Assembly (NCBI GenBank): GCA_023213315.1
Contig: JAKCPI010004467.1
Location: forward strand, 124,001 to 188,000
DNA length: 64,000 nucleotides
Source: Euborellia annulipes
Taxonomy: Eukaryota > Arthropoda > Insecta > Dermaptera > Anisolabididae
Direction: 5' to 3'
Part shown: piece after piece, positions 37,166 to 49,735 of the stretch
How the letters are laid out: each line of letters starts with the position of its first letter
Numbering within the stretch: position 1 is the first letter of the stretch
Position numbers and translations under genes: made by a program
The notes under the pieces: model-generated
Databases searched by the model: none
What the model saw: only the letters and a program-made list of their open reading frames with translations
Told to the model about the DNA's origin: nothing

Positions 37166-37473
37166 ATTACAAATATTAAACTTTGTATATTTTGATAACA
37201 CGGCAAACCATTTGAAAAACTTTCTACCATTTTAAACATCCATTTCTATTTGTCTTATATGGCTTATACTAATACTACTAGAATGAAATAATTTAAAATA
37301 AAACATTTTATTTTAAAGGTTAATATCTTTGAAAAAAATCTGCTTGAAATCCTCAACTTATATTTTAGTTAGTGATCCTTGACAAAGTTATCGCAGTTCT
37401 ATTAGATAAATTTGATTCCGAAGCAGGTTCTGATTGCATTTATGGGGTTCACTTTTTGTTTGGGTGCCTGCAG

Positions 37474-37841
37474 ACTGGACACCTGCAGATGGTGCACCAT
37501 CTTCACGACCAGCGCCACCATCATGGCTTATGGCCTCTTTACAACAACAACAACAACAACAACAGCAACAGCAACATCATCATATTCATCAGCAACATAA
37601 TCCTTTTCATCGAACTCATTTGACCACGTCTGGTCGACTTAAAGGATTAACTTTGCCACCCACGTATCGTTGTCCAAAATGTGGCAAGTGGTATCATTAT
37701 AGTAAGACTTTAAGACGTCACCTGAGACATGAATGTGGTCTTGAACCTCAATTTAGATGTTTACATTGTCCATACAGATGTAAACAGAAAGCTCATTTGT
37801 CTTCGCATTTAAAAAGGCGACACCCTGAATTCAAAAATTAA
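37474..37841 (+). CDS. lola: lola-type alternative terminal exon 13
   Basis: Acceptor tttgggtgcctgcag (AG at 37472-37473), phase 1, first codon Asp then Trp if joined to G; 122 residues. A second in-phase acceptor 15 bases downstream (acctgcag, exon start 37489) would drop five residues. The lead is Pro/Ser-rich with a Gln run of 11 encoded by mixed CAA/CAG, then His-rich. The CCHC finger is YRCPKCGKWYHYSKTLRRH ending RHEC, and the CCHH finger is FRCLHCPYRCKQKAHLSSH ending KRRH, joined by GLEPQ. It has a four-residue tail. This is close to the canonical lola unit. Confidence 0.93.
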
Positions 37842-38794
37842 AGATAAAACTGCAAGATTTTTTTTATTTTTATTAAGAATTTATTTTTTACTCGATTTCT
37901 ATTCGAGTTCTTGTTATATTTTAAGCCAAAAATATTTAAGTTCCTATCTTATATTTTTATTCTATATAAAAGTACTAACTTGGAGGAATGCAAGGTTTGA
38001 ATGAAAGCATTCAATAATTAAAAACAGTTATTTTAAAATCAACTGATAGCGGGGCACTACTGAAACGAAATATTTCAAATTGCAATTTACTCAGCTCATT
38101 TTTTTGCAGCCATCTTTTGTGTCAAGGAATAATAATTTATTTTCTAAATCACAAATTAAGAATTAAATGAAATTTCATAAAATTCTTTAAAAGACGGGGG
38201 ACCCTCCCCTTCCAACCTTCTGCCTGAGTAGGTGTCTAAAAAGGAATTTTCTTATCAAGTGGGATGAGAATTGAAAACCATCACTCTACATAGACTAATT
38301 GAAAAAATCACTTTTACAATAATTAATAAATTAAAAAACTACAGAATTTAACAAAAATATCTGACGGTTTGGTGTAATAATTTGTTTATTTTCTATTAAA
38401 TTCTTACACAATTGCTTTGCCATTCCTATTTGCTCCTTGAAAAAATGTTTGAAACGCCATTTACAATATTTTCCTTTCAAAATTCTTTCCTGGCGTTAAG
38501 CACCGCTGTTCAAGAACCACCTTAGAAGCAAAAGCAATTCCCCGCAGCTTCTTTCAATTGGTGCTTTGAATAATTCGGACCGACTTGTCCCTGAACTCCC
38601 CACTTGAATATGGATTTCCAGCCAAACAAAATAGTTCTTTTTCAGTAGCTAATACCTAATGAGGATTTACTTTCATTGGAACGATGGCTTAGGATAGTAA
38701 ATGGAATTGGAGGACAGGGCATAGCAACATATGCTGAATTTTATATTAAAATATAAACATTTTTTTTAAATAAAGTTATTACACCTAGAAAACA

Positions 38795-38890
38795 GACAAA
38801 CATTTGTTGCATCCCGTTTAATTTATTTAAGGTCTTTTTCGGCATCGGAGGCCATTTGGACCCGTCTCTAGCTGAAAGAATAAATAAAAT
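38795..38890 (-). repeat. SINE body fragment
   Basis: The minus strand contains gggtccaaatggcctccgat then gccgaaaaagacc, matching the body of the SINE at 46160-46307. The tRNA-derived head is missing. Confidence 0.5.
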
Positions 38891-39557
38891 TAATTCTGTT
38901 TGTCTTCGATTTAATAAATTTTTCATTTGTTTTAAAAATTTTCAATTTATAAAAATAGTGATCTAATCAAATTATTCTAGTCTTTTTTTTATATAATTTT
39001 ATTTTCTAAATAGAAATTTCTTTTTTAGTATTTTTATATAAGCTTTAATAGTCAATATATTTTAGATTGATTGTGATATCTAATTTTTTCAAAATAATAC
39101 TAAAATCAGAATGTTTTCCATTTAATTATAATATATTATATCCTAAAAAAATTTATTAAATATATTTTTTAAACAAGTTGTTTTGAATTTTTACCCATGC
39201 ATGTATATTCCTTTTTAAATTGGAAACGAACCCTCAAACAAAGCCGTTGCCAGGTGGAGAGGGGGGGAGGGGGGGAGGCGATTGCTTGGATCATCCAACC
39301 CCTCCCCTCTCCCACTTAAAAATTTTTTTCTGGCTGGGGTCTGTTCTCTAGAGCATTTTTTCTTATCACTTATATTTTTTTGTACATAAAAATATTTATA
39401 TCATTAATTTCTTTTTCTTTTTTATCCAATTGTCTTTGTCTTACTAATATTACAATGTCCATTTATATAAACTAGGAGGACTCGTCTACTTCATTGATTT
39501 ACTTTAAATACATTTCAATTGCTACTTGTATATATTATATACTGTTTAATTTGTTTT

Positions 39558-40053
39558 TACTTTCTCTTGGCCTAGGTTAATATACTCTACATAGAAAGAA
39601 AGTATTGGATTCATGTCATCAAATTCGATGTCGAAATTTTGATGGATATAGGCCTACCTGTTTGAGACCTCTGAGTCCAAAAAAGTTGTACTATGGGTAT
39701 GTCTGTGTTCAATTTAAAGCAAGAAGGAAATGAGCTACGATATTAAAATTATATATTTAAGTTAGGCTTCCCCTGGCACAAACTTGTAAATAAAATCGTC
39801 CAAAAAGTTTACTGATGTAATTTTTGAGTTTTTTTCGATTTTTTCAAAATCAGCTAAAATGATTTTGATTAAAATCCATAAATCAATTATTTTTTAGATG
39901 CTCTTTAAAATGTATATTCTCTTTTCGCCCTTTTGCTCTCAAAATTGTTTAAAGCACACTTTACTCTTGTACTTCTAAATCTACGGTATACAACTTTCTC
40001 TTACCTTCGTTAATCGAAAGTTGTGTCCTGTGCGACCACACACCAGATTTTTT
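39558..40053 (-). repeat. Family A repeat, reverse and diverged
   Basis: It starts tactttctcttggcctagg, keeps the region between the hairpins in shortened form (the microsatellite is lost), and ends in gtgtcctgtgcgaccacac with accagatttt. More diverged than the copies at 35249 and 50373. Confidence 0.65.
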
Positions 40054-40411
40054 ATATTTAGTTTCCATATCACCTTAGTTAACACGATATTTTTTGACAG
40101 GTTTGAACTAGCGCTGACATGGCGTGACCCAAAATTTCGCTGTCTGACTGTTTTATATTCTTTTTGTTCGTTGTCTGCAAATTTTAAGCTTTCAGAAAAC
40201 AGTTTAGAGATGCTAATAGATATTATTTATACCTTTAGCGGGTTATTTCCGCCAAAGGCCCCGGTACTGGAAGTGCTGACTCTAGAGTAGGCCTATACAG
40301 TATTTCCATTAAGCTTACTAAAATGTAACCTACTGTATTCTGAAAATATTAGCCTTCAGAAAACACTTGCCCATTTTTGTCACCAGATCTTGGACTATTG
40401 GACTATTAGAA

Positions 40412-40520
40412 CAGTGGTTCCCAACCTGGGAGCGATCTCCCCCAAGTGGGCGATTTGGGTTATCCGGGGGGCAATAAATAAGTAGGAAGGGGGGGGGGGG
40501 CGATGAGTATTCATAGGGGG
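40412..40520. repeat. Partial hAT-like repeat end
   Basis: It begins cagtggttcccaacctgg, a terminus well known from hAT elements, followed by G-rich sequence. The right terminus could not be located. Confidence 0.5.
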
Positions 40521-41138
40521 GAAAAATTATTTGAGTTTACAAAAATTTAAAAGAACAAAATTCAAAGAGAAAAATCTATTTAGAAAATGGCCAGTATAAA
40601 AGGACAAAAGATTGTCTATAAAAATAAAATAGTTTGAAGTTAATTCCAATTTAGAATCGAAACGTCACTTTTAAAATCGTTGTGTGCTCTGCCCAGTAAC
40701 ACGAGATTTTTTATTAAATCATCTAACTTCTTTGACTTCTAGGTGATTAGAATGAATTATTGAAGTACAAATAAGCAATTGAAGTGCATTTTGTTTTTAA
40801 ATTCTTTATTATCCTAAATAAAAAGTCTTCTTAACTTTATTTTGTAAATTTACACCTTAAGAATGAAATATTATTTTGAAATTGAAACGATTTAAAGTAC
40901 TTCAAAAAAAGAATTTCAAAAAAAAAGATAGAGTTCTAGTTTTATAAATGGACATGAGATTTTATGATCGATTTGATTTTACTTTTACAACCAAACATTA
41001 TTTCACTTATTAATTTGAGCAACTCTTTTTACTGTTTGGTGCTCTCTTATACTAATGTTTTAAAAATGAGGTAATTAATTTAGGTTTTAAATTGTTTTAA
41101 AATTAATACTATAGAAAATTATTTATTTTTTTTTTCAG

Positions 41139-41641
41139 ATTTCATTTTCGTTGACATCGGAAAATTGATGGACCCCAAATTAGTGACTCAACAGGGGCGT
41201 CAAACTACTAAAGAATTCACCTGCCTGATTTGCATGGCGAAGTTTACAAACCACGGCCAATTTGTCGATCACACTAAGAACAACCGCTGCGGGATGGTGC
41301 ATCGATCTTATTCGTATTTCTGCCCGATGTGCCCCTACAGGTCGCTCTATAAACGCGATATTAAACTTCACTACAATCGGAAGCACAATATCGATAGAGC
41401 CACGACCGCTTTTATACTTCCATCTTCACGAAGAGGGGGTGACTACAAATGTTTCCAATGTAATAAATCATACCGCCACCAGAAAAATCTCAAACGACAT
41501 ATACGAGATGAATGCGGCGTTGAACCCAAATTCTCCTGCACTCTTTGCTCTTATAAAGCGAAGCATAAATCGAGTTTACAATCGCATATAAATCATAGAC
41601 ATGTGCAAAAAACTACGGAAACTAATTTAAAATTAGACTAG
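41139..41641 (+). CDS. lola: lola-type alternative terminal exon 14, two units
   Basis: Acceptor atttttttttttcag (AG at 41137-41138), phase 1, first codon Asp then Phe-Ile if joined to G; 167 residues. It holds two complete CCHC-plus-CCHH units in one exon. Unit 1 is FTCLICMAKFTNHGQFVDH with an unusual H-x5-C ending (TKNNRC), then YFCPMCPYRSLYKRDIKLH ending NRKH. Unit 2 is YKCFQCNKSYRHQKNLKRH ending RDEC, linker GVEPKF, then SCTLCSYKAKHKSSLQSH ending NHRH. Unit 2 is the canonical one and unit 1 the diverged one. A 30-residue linker separates them. The internal ATG is not needed for a spliced exon. Confidence 0.93.
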
Positions 41642-43304
41642 TTGAATTTACAGAAGTATTCAAATTAGAACTATTATTTATTTAAATTGAAACTGCAAAA
41701 TAACGACTAAAGATAATTTTTATTTATTCTAAAACCTGCTCTTAACTTATTTAGGCTCTGTATATGCATTGATGGCGAATCCTCTGTGATTAATTTAAAT
41801 TAAACTATTTTATTCTTATTGCAATAGAATTTTTACAAAAACATATAAATTTTTTTATCGGAATTTCAGAAGAGATGTTTCTCGTTTTTCCAAGATTGGT
41901 AGTAGGTCTTAACGACTTCGACGATCTTTAAATTTTCGGCTGTTTTTCTACAAATATTTTTGTCTTATTTGTTCAAATGTTTGTCCAATAAAAACATTTA
42001 AAGATCGTCAAAATTCTTAAATCTTCCACAAAAACGAGACAACTCAACATCTTATTAATTATACCTAGAACATTTTCAATAAGTTTAAAAAAAGAATTAA
42101 ATATTTCTCCGTCATCGATCACAATCGAAGCTTTTTTGAATTGTAAAACTTTTTAAATTTATTAACTCGTTCACCGTTAAATATTTTGAATTATATTTCG
42201 TATTCGTGTCGCCCGATCAACTTCAGGTTTTTCTATACTAATAACAGAAAGGTTAATTCGTATATATGAAATATAGTTCAAGAAAGATATCAAAAAATTC
42301 ACTTTTTTCCCCCAATTTATCGCATTTTTAAAAATTCTACCTGCGCTAATATCGTACATCTATAATTTAAAAATACGTATTTACATTTTATAAAAACTAC
42401 ACAAATGTTTAATTTTTATTCATCCATTTTAATAATTAAGATCTAATGCACTAAACATATTGTTAAGGACAGACCCCAGGGTCATCAAATTTTAAACTCA
42501 AAAAAGGGGAGGTAAAGAATTTTGGAACCTGCGGGCTACATTTTAATCATAAGCTCTGCGTTTCCTTCTGACTTTTTTCTTCTTTCCCTTTTACTCTTAG
42601 TTTTTTCTTTTGTTTCTCTTACTAGTCTCTGAAATTCATGTTCTATTTGTAACATAAAAATCATAGATTAAAACATAAATTTTAAGTTTTATTTTTATTG
42701 TATAAAATATATAAGAAAGAGTAGAGGAACGATTATTCGTTTTAACTTAAGCTTTGTTGTGTTTTCTAAGGTTGAATAATCAATTATTTCTGTGATAGAG
42801 TTAATAATATTTCAAAAAAATTAAAATTTATTATTTTCTTGTAAGAAAGCAAATGATAAAAATCATTAACTATTGTCTACCCTTAACTAAGAAGTTATTC
42901 CCGGTAAATGATTTATTATTTATCTATCCCTATAATTGATCTATTGATGGTTGCTCGATCATTTTTAATTTGGTTATGCTTTTCTTCTAATCAGGTGTAG
43001 GAAATTTTTTAACGCTCGTGATTATTTATATAATCATACCATTTTTTGACTGCAGATATTAGCGTTAAAATAAGAAGGTCTATCTTTGGACTGAATAATG
43101 CTAAAATATTGAAAAAATTGACGTCAATAAATCTTTTTACATTGTATTCTGCAAATTCCCTTCTTTAATTTTGATCCTTTGCATTCAAAATCTTAATTTA
43201 CTGTAATAGGCTACTAATAAATGAAAATGGGCTCCTTGCATTATTTATTGGTGATGGCAAATCCTCATAGTTCAACCTTGACTTGAGATCTAATCTGGGA
43301 GTAG
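41642..43304. other. 3' region and intron, no gene seen
   Basis: An imperfect inverted repeat (tctcgtttttccaagatt at about 41879 against aaaaacgagac near 42044, with aaagatcgtc complements inside) could form a hairpin in the 3' UTR. Nothing else recognised. Confidence 0.4.
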
Positions 43305-43626
43305 AGACAAAATCGACCAAAGAGTACTAGTACTTTACTGATGTACTTTTTCAGTTTTTTTCGATTTTGTTTAAAATTCATAAATCAATTATTTTTTAGA
43401 TGCTCTTTAAAATGTATATTCTCATTTTGCCATATAGACCTCTTGTACTTCATAGGGAAGATAGGAGAAATGGCTGCCATGGTAACAATATATAAATATT
43501 TTTCTGTTTATAAATTTTACTTACATCTTGAATTCAAATGTAGGGTACTGTCGGAAACTAAATATATGTCGACACAAAAAAATCTGGTGTGACAAGCACA
43601 GAACACAACTTTCGATTACCGAAGGT
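43305..43626 (-). repeat. Family A repeat, partial reverse copy
   Basis: It covers the half with agtactagtactttactgatg through atatgtcgacacaaaaaaatc and the start of the terminal hairpin, broken off at attaccgaaggt. The outer hairpin arm and the microsatellite half are missing. Confidence 0.65.
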
Positions 43627-45565
43627 GGTTAGCTCCGACATTGAACCCTAAGATCGTACCATTTACTAATAGGCCCCAACTTTGGTTCCCGAACGGGTAA
43701 AAATGAAAATTTGTACCATTTTGGGGTTCAAAATAGAACCTAATTTAATCTACTTTGAACATCCAAGACTTACTATAGGAGGCTCAATGTCGGACTTAAA
43801 TTCCGACTCAGCTATTATTACTAGGAGGGATTCTTTCATTTTCTTTTCTTATGAAATTTATTTGCCCTAATTCGTTCAAATCTCAATAATTTTTCTCTTT
43901 CTTCTCCCTCTGTCTTACGCTGTCTATCTTTTCAATTATTTAAAATATATTCACTATTTTTAAGTATTATTATGAATATTTTGTATCAATAAAAAAAATA
44001 TTTGTAAATTATTTCAAGCACAATATTTTTTAAAATATAATCTCTGGTTTAACTTCACTAATTATTAAATGTTTGCTTGCATTTTGTAAAATTTGATATA
44101 AATACTAATGAAAGAGGAAAAAAAAAAACTACTCTGTAATATTCAGTTTTAGTTGTTTGGAAAAGAAATTCTAAATTTTTTATCATTAATTTTTTTTTTA
44201 ATTCGCTATTTATAAAAATAATTTATTTTATTAGTATTGAATCTGTATGTGAGTTTTTCGATTGTCGTCACTAATTTGTATATTTATTTGTTATTATTTT
44301 AAACATATTGGACTTAGAAAGGGTTTATTTAAGATTTTCCTTATCAGATTTTGTTATCATTGAACCTATCTCTATTAGTATAGCAAGATTACGATTAAAT
44401 ATATAAACTTATTTCTTTAAATTGTTGAGGAAAACTTACTGAGGTTAAAAATATTAACATCATTGATACCAGTGCATGAATTTAAAATCTCTTTTTAATT
44501 TGAAATTTTTCTAGAAAACAAGATCCAACGCTTCCGTGGATCTCGGTGATGGGAGGTTAAAACGAATAAAATTTTTTATCCACTCCTGAAATATTTTTAT
44601 CTTACAAATTAACATTAGCGAATTGATTATAAATGTTAAATAAAGACAATATTTTGAGTCATTCATACATACTGTACCACCTATAAAATTTATTTATTCT
44701 TTTTTTGGAAGAAATTTTAATAAAATTCTACGCTTCTTTTTTCTTCTAGTACTTGTCTTATGTGTATAAGAAAATAAGACAATCTAATTTTCATTTTGAC
44801 AAACAACTACGTCTTTTCCGGAAATGATGTTACCCAAAAACTAAACAAATTATTGTTATACTTACTATTCATTATAATCAACTAAATATGATCCAAATGT
44901 AAATCCCAAAAATGAACCAAATTTTTTTGTCTTAATTAAATAATTCATTTTGAACATTCGAAAATTGTCACATTTTTTTGCTGAATCCAAACATTCATAA
45001 GCAATGCAACATGCATCAAGCTGTTGAGTATGGGTATTAGTGGTACACATAATTTATTTCCAAATAATTTAAATTTTTTCAATTCCAAGTGTCTTGCTTT
45101 AATCTCGTAAATTAGTAAACGTTCCCCCAGTGAGTGTTGTAACTTTAAACTAAGCACCTCTTACGAGTATAAGATATTCACTAGACGTAGTTTTATACAT
45201 AAATACGCAGCATAAAATTTTTCCAAATGGAATGAAAAAATCTTTCAACTTGGTAAAAAAGCATGCATCCCAAATACAGTGTGAATATCTCAAATTTTGT
45301 TTTTGTTTCAAACCCAATACATTTGTTAATTGTATGCTGCTGGAAAGGGTTAATTTTTTATTTTATCAACTTTATTTATATAAATAAATTTCCAAAAAAA
45401 TTTTTAAATATTTTCTTATTATTCAATAAAACATTTTCCTTTTTTTATTTTCAGAATTCAGTTACTACTTACAGTGTGTTTTCCTTATCGAATGGAATGT
45501 TAGATTTGAAAAGAATTGATATACCCTTTATTGATCATTATTTGCTTTTTATTTACTTTTTTCAG
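43627..45565. other. Intron, nothing recognised
   Basis: AT-rich intron without finger motifs, repeat termini or RNA genes that I can support. Confidence 0.4.
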
Positions 45566-45873
45566 ATACGTTCCTAAAAAATTTGGCTGAGAAAAGTAAT
45601 AGATTCTCCAAACAACACTTCACATCCTCTGCTCAGAACAACAAGACGAGCCAACAGAGTGCAGGCTTGTACACTTGTCCCAAGTGTGGCAATAATTACC
45701 AATTCAAATCGAATATGACCAAACATTACCGCTACGAATGCGGAGTCGATCCGCAATTCAATTGTCCGCATTGTCCTTATCGAAGCAAACAGAAAGGGAA
45801 TTTAAACGCCCATTTGCGTAGGGTGCACACCATCAAAGTGGTCCCCCATAATCTAAGCCTTTATACAAATTAG
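45566..45873 (+). CDS. lola: lola-type alternative terminal exon 15
   Basis: Acceptor tttacttttttcag (AG at 45564-45565), phase 1, first codon Asp if joined to G (DTFLKNLAEK); 102 residues. A polar lead rich in Ser, Gln and Asn precedes a CCHC finger (YTCPKCGNNYQFKSNMTKH ending RYEC) and a CCHH finger (FNCPHCPYRSKQKGNLNAH ending RRVH), with the canonical GVDPQF linker. The tail is about 14 residues. The minus-strand frame over this exon is a shadow. Confidence 0.93.
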
Positions 45874-46159
45874 AAGAAGCCACAAGTTCCAAAATACAGG
45901 CATTCTACTTAGTTTTAACAAAGTCCATAAGAATATTTATTACTTATTAAGTAGATTATTAATACTTGTAAGATTTTATAAAATAACGATTTTAAATCAT
46001 TCTCAATGAAATTCTATAAACAACCATAAAATGAATCCAACATACCGGTACATATATAGCCAAAGGCATAATGTTTCTCACTGTTCATTTCCATCGAAAT
46101 ACAATAATTTGGATCCGGAGTATTATTTTTTATATATTTGATCGATCGATTAATCGATC

Positions 46160-46307
46160 TTTTTAAATGTGTTTCCTATGCCTGGAGTCCTGGGTTCGCT
46201 TCCCATCCCAAGCGAGAACAATTTATTCCATTTGAATTGCCAATCATTTGAAATAAACAGGAATTGGAGTCTAAATGGCCTCAGATGCCGAAAAAGACAC
46301 TAAAATA
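46160..46307 (+). repeat. tRNA-derived SINE copy
   Basis: A B-box segment (ctgggttcgcttccc) is followed by a unique body with ggagtctaaatggcctcaga, then gccgaaaaagacac and an A-rich tail. The body recurs at 25475-25640 and 38795-38890 on the other strand. Confidence 0.65.
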
Positions 46308-46352
46308 AAAAAAAGATGATTTCTGCAGCTATTCTCTGTTTTTCTTTGTCAT

Positions 46353-46612
46353 CATTATGGGAGTTTTTAATTATAGACCACATTTTGTTATTAATTATTT
46401 ATTAAAAATATAAATACTGTACAACGTTTCGACTATTTCTTATGCGGTCGTTTTCAAGTACTGTGCACTTGCTCCGACTCAAGCGAACTTTTTTTTACTT
46501 CGTCGGAGTTGAAAATGACTGCAGAATAAGCAGACGAAACGTTGAACAGTATTTATATTTTTAATAAATAATTAATACAAAATGTGGTCTATAATTAAAA
46601 ACTACCATAATA
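46353..46612. repeat. Foldback element with degenerate hammerhead-like motif
   Basis: Near-perfect inverted arms of about 90 bp (attatgggagtttttaatta at the left, the complement at the right). Both arms read TTGAAAA, a stem, CGAAACGTTG toward the centre, keeping GAAACGTT but not CTGANGA. An ATA-type microsatellite follows at 46605-46630. Confidence 0.7.
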
Positions 46613-46659
46613 ATAATAATAATAATAATACAAGCCACAAAGGTTTAATAAACATAATA

Positions 46660-48096
46660 TTATGGGGGTAATTACCCCCTTTACCCCCCCCCCCCCTCCC
46701 TATATCCGCCCTTGGCCTGACCCTTCCAGGCCGCTTTTTCTTTTAGATCAAAAACACAAAGAAAGGCTCATTTATTTTTACTTTATATTTATAGACTTTT
46801 ACTAGTTTTTTTTATTTGTAAGATTGTTTCTAAAGTTAGAAGAAAAGTGAAGCCAACTTCTTTTTTTTTCTTTTTCTCATACAAAAATTGATATTTTGAA
46901 GAGGAAACTCATATTATATAGAAAGAACAAATGCCACTATTACAAGTTTTTAATTGTTTTAGGGCTGTAACGATTCCCTATATTTTTTGCGAATGATAAA
47001 ACATAAAAGTAACAAGAGATAATATTTTTAAAACTTGCTCTATAACCGAATAAGAAAACCCTCCAAATATTGACTCATTGACTTTCATTAAATAATCAAA
47101 TATTAGAGAGTTTATCATTAGAAAACATTTTTAAGGCATTGTTCATACGCTTATTATTCATTTTATTAGAATTTCATTGTGAATGATTATTATATACACA
47201 TATATGTATATATTATATTTACTTTACTATGAAGTCATTTTAATAAATGACTCAGATTGATATTATTGTGAGTCACCGAAAGATTCCTATGATTTTTTTA
47301 ATTGAATCAAAGAAATATACTTTTAATAATGATAATACGAATATAGCTTTTTATATTATTATTTTTTTAGACATATTTTTATGTATAAACAGAGAATACA
47401 ATTTTTTTATTTATCAGACAATCGGTATTATACAATTTTTAATAACTCATCAAATACATAACTCTGAAGATTATTATTTAACTTGTTTTTATAGCATTTA
47501 CTAACAATAAAGTAATGTTAGAAAAAATATGAAACTTGTTTTATGAAATATATACAATACAATATCATCTGTTAAAAAAACATAACTTAAGAAAGAAAGG
47601 GCACAAATTCAAATGACTTTATTTGTTTTCTAAGGTTTTATATTAGCCTAAACATAAAAAAAGGATGGTGAATATGTTTTTTGAAAAATAATCAATTTTT
47701 ATTAAAAAACATCTCCTTTATCGTTGGACTTATGATCTCGAAAGACATCGTTTAATCTAAATTATTATCTTCCATTTTGTAAATCTTGGTCACAAGGCCT
47801 TATTCTTCCAAAAAGTCTAAAAAAAAAGTTAACTAGTGTTTATCAAAATGTATCATTTCTTATTTTACTTTAATTATGTTTCGAAATCCCCCCCCTCCCC
47901 TCCCTCCTTTTCTCTTCCTCCTATAACTTCCCCTAAGCGCTCCAAAGATTGAGAAACTCTGATCTTTTGTGAATGTTCATGCCATAATTATTCTTCATCC
48001 TTTTTTTATTTATCATATTAATATAGCATTTATTTTATGTGATTTATATTAAAATTTATTTAATTTAAACCACCGAAGTACGTGGCTGTTGATTTA
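46660..48096. other. Intron with one poly-C repeat end
   Basis: A poly-C block with tatatccgccc at about 46680-46712 is the right end of a decayed hAT-type repeat like that at 12659. A pyrimidine-rich patch lies at about 47888-47935. Otherwise AT-rich with nothing recognised. Confidence 0.4.
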
Positions 48097-48533
48097 TACA
48101 AAAGGAAGGGAGCAGGAGCAGCCAAAAAATTGAAGCCTCCGATTTTCAACAATTAGGCTGACAGGTGAGCGCACACCAATTGAGCAAAACATTTTGTTCA
48201 ATGATGTCGAATCATGTCCAATTGTGTTTTGCCTCCTCGGTGTTCGTTGACCCATAGAAAAGCATTTAAAAAACAGTTTTAAGCAAAAACGTTTTGTTCG
48301 AAAACGTTTCTGCTCAATTGGTGTGCTTTCAGCCTTACCGAAACGTTTCGTTTAGGAAAAACTCCCATCATCAGTCTTTCAAATTGTATATATCCCGGAG
48401 TTGACAACTCCAAGATAAATAGCCTACAATTTGAAATCCTGATGAAGGGAGAAAAAAGTTTTCCGTAACGCCTCGGTAATTATTAAAAATCGGAGGCTTC
48501 ATTTTGTTGGCTGCTCCTGCTCCCTTATTTTTG
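48097..48533. mobile_element. Foldback element interrupted by a MITE
   Basis: Outer arms tacaaaaggaagggagcagg and the complementary ctgctcccttatttttg enclose both halves of gcctccgattttcaac. The left arm is split by the element at 48156-48334. The right arm reads CTGATGAAGGGA, loop, TTCC, GTAACG: a hammerhead-like core with GTAA in place of GAAA. Confidence 0.7.
48156..48334. mobile_element. Harbinger-like MITE nested in foldback
   Basis: The ends GGCTGACAGG and GCTTTCAGCC are inverted, continuing into gcacaccaattgagc and its complement. TTA flanks both sides (48153-48155, 48335-48337). The uninterrupted sequence gattaccg can be inferred from the other arm of the host foldback. A fragment of the same family is at about 60418-60488. 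Confidence 0.78.
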
Positions 48534-49570
48534 TTTTATTTCATTTATTTCACTTGTATAAAATAAATTTTTCATTCATTGATTTTTCACTCAAAAGACA
48601 AATTTCTCAAAAATCATTTTTCGTTATTTTATTTATTTTTATTTTTTTGAATTAATTTCATTTTATTGCACATTTTTAAAACTTAAATAAAATCAAATGT
48701 ATTTATTGATTATGTATTATGCGGGATCAATTTAATTCACATCTTATTTTTTTCATTATAATATAAAAGAATATCTCTAAATATTAAATTAATCCAAAAT
48801 AGGATGTTGTCCCGCATAATACTTTGTATATTATAGCCCTAGAATTATAGGGACTCTCCTAAAAAAGCCCTTAGTATACTATTAAAATTCCTTTCTAAAA
48901 AATTCATTGAACATTTTGACAAAATTAGAATAGATCTAGTAATTAATAAAGAAATTAAATGATAGATTCGGCAAAATTGTTTCTGGTTTGCAAAGAGTGC
49001 TTGGAAATAACTTTAGCTGTGAATAATGATTCCTATAGATAAACTATTACAATATATTAATTATTAAAATAATGGCCTTCTCAAGTAGTCTTTGATACAG
49101 TGTAATATTATTATTAAAAAATAATAACAAACAGTGATTTTCAACAGGTGTTCCAGACACACACAAATGGCATCTGAAAAATTTACTCGTGTTTGGATGA
49201 TTTCAATCAAATTGCTTTTATATTTTTATCCCCTCCCACCCGGTTCCCGAAATGGAAATCTTGGACAAATGCATACTGGTATATAATTTGAAATTCTTGA
49301 AACAGTCCAAGTAATCATACATTATAAGGAATTTCAGGAAGTCACTTGGAATATTTTACATGTTGAACATTAATTTAATTTTTGGAGTCTATGACTTTTA
49401 ATATTTAAAATAAGTTTTTTTGAAAATTATTTTTTGGTATGTAATTATTCAATATAACATATTACCAGATATATCAATTCTATCAGTTTAGTTGGAATAA
49501 AATATATACAGGAATAATTTTGTTAATCAATTACAAAACATGTAAAAATATTATTTTGTAGAATCCCGAT

Positions 49571-49735
49571 AATTCGTATGGTCACTGGGTGGACGGTTTG
49601 GTACGAATTATAGTCAGGATGCAATTAAGATATATTGAAGAATAGGCTGGAGGAAAGCTCTTCCCCCTCCACCATCACATCTCAATCAGATATCGTTTGT
49701 ACCTATCTGCCACCATTCTCAAATTTTCATTTTTA
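49571..49735. repeat. Family D repeat, third copy
   Basis: It contains gggtggacggtttggtacg and gctggaggaaagctcttccc then ccctccaccatc, matching the plan of the copies at 24750 and 31395. Ends approximate. Confidence 0.4.

Noticed and set aside
40101..40290. Open frame after ttttttgacag that might be another terminal exon
   Set aside because: In the phase shared by all other exons it reads only three codons before a stop (ggt ttg aac tag), and the longer frame has no finger or known motif.
47161..47504. 85-codon Ile/Phe/Tyr-rich frame, possible membrane protein
   Set aside because: Residues reflect AT-rich DNA (ATT, TTT, TAT codons); no motif and no splice or start context.
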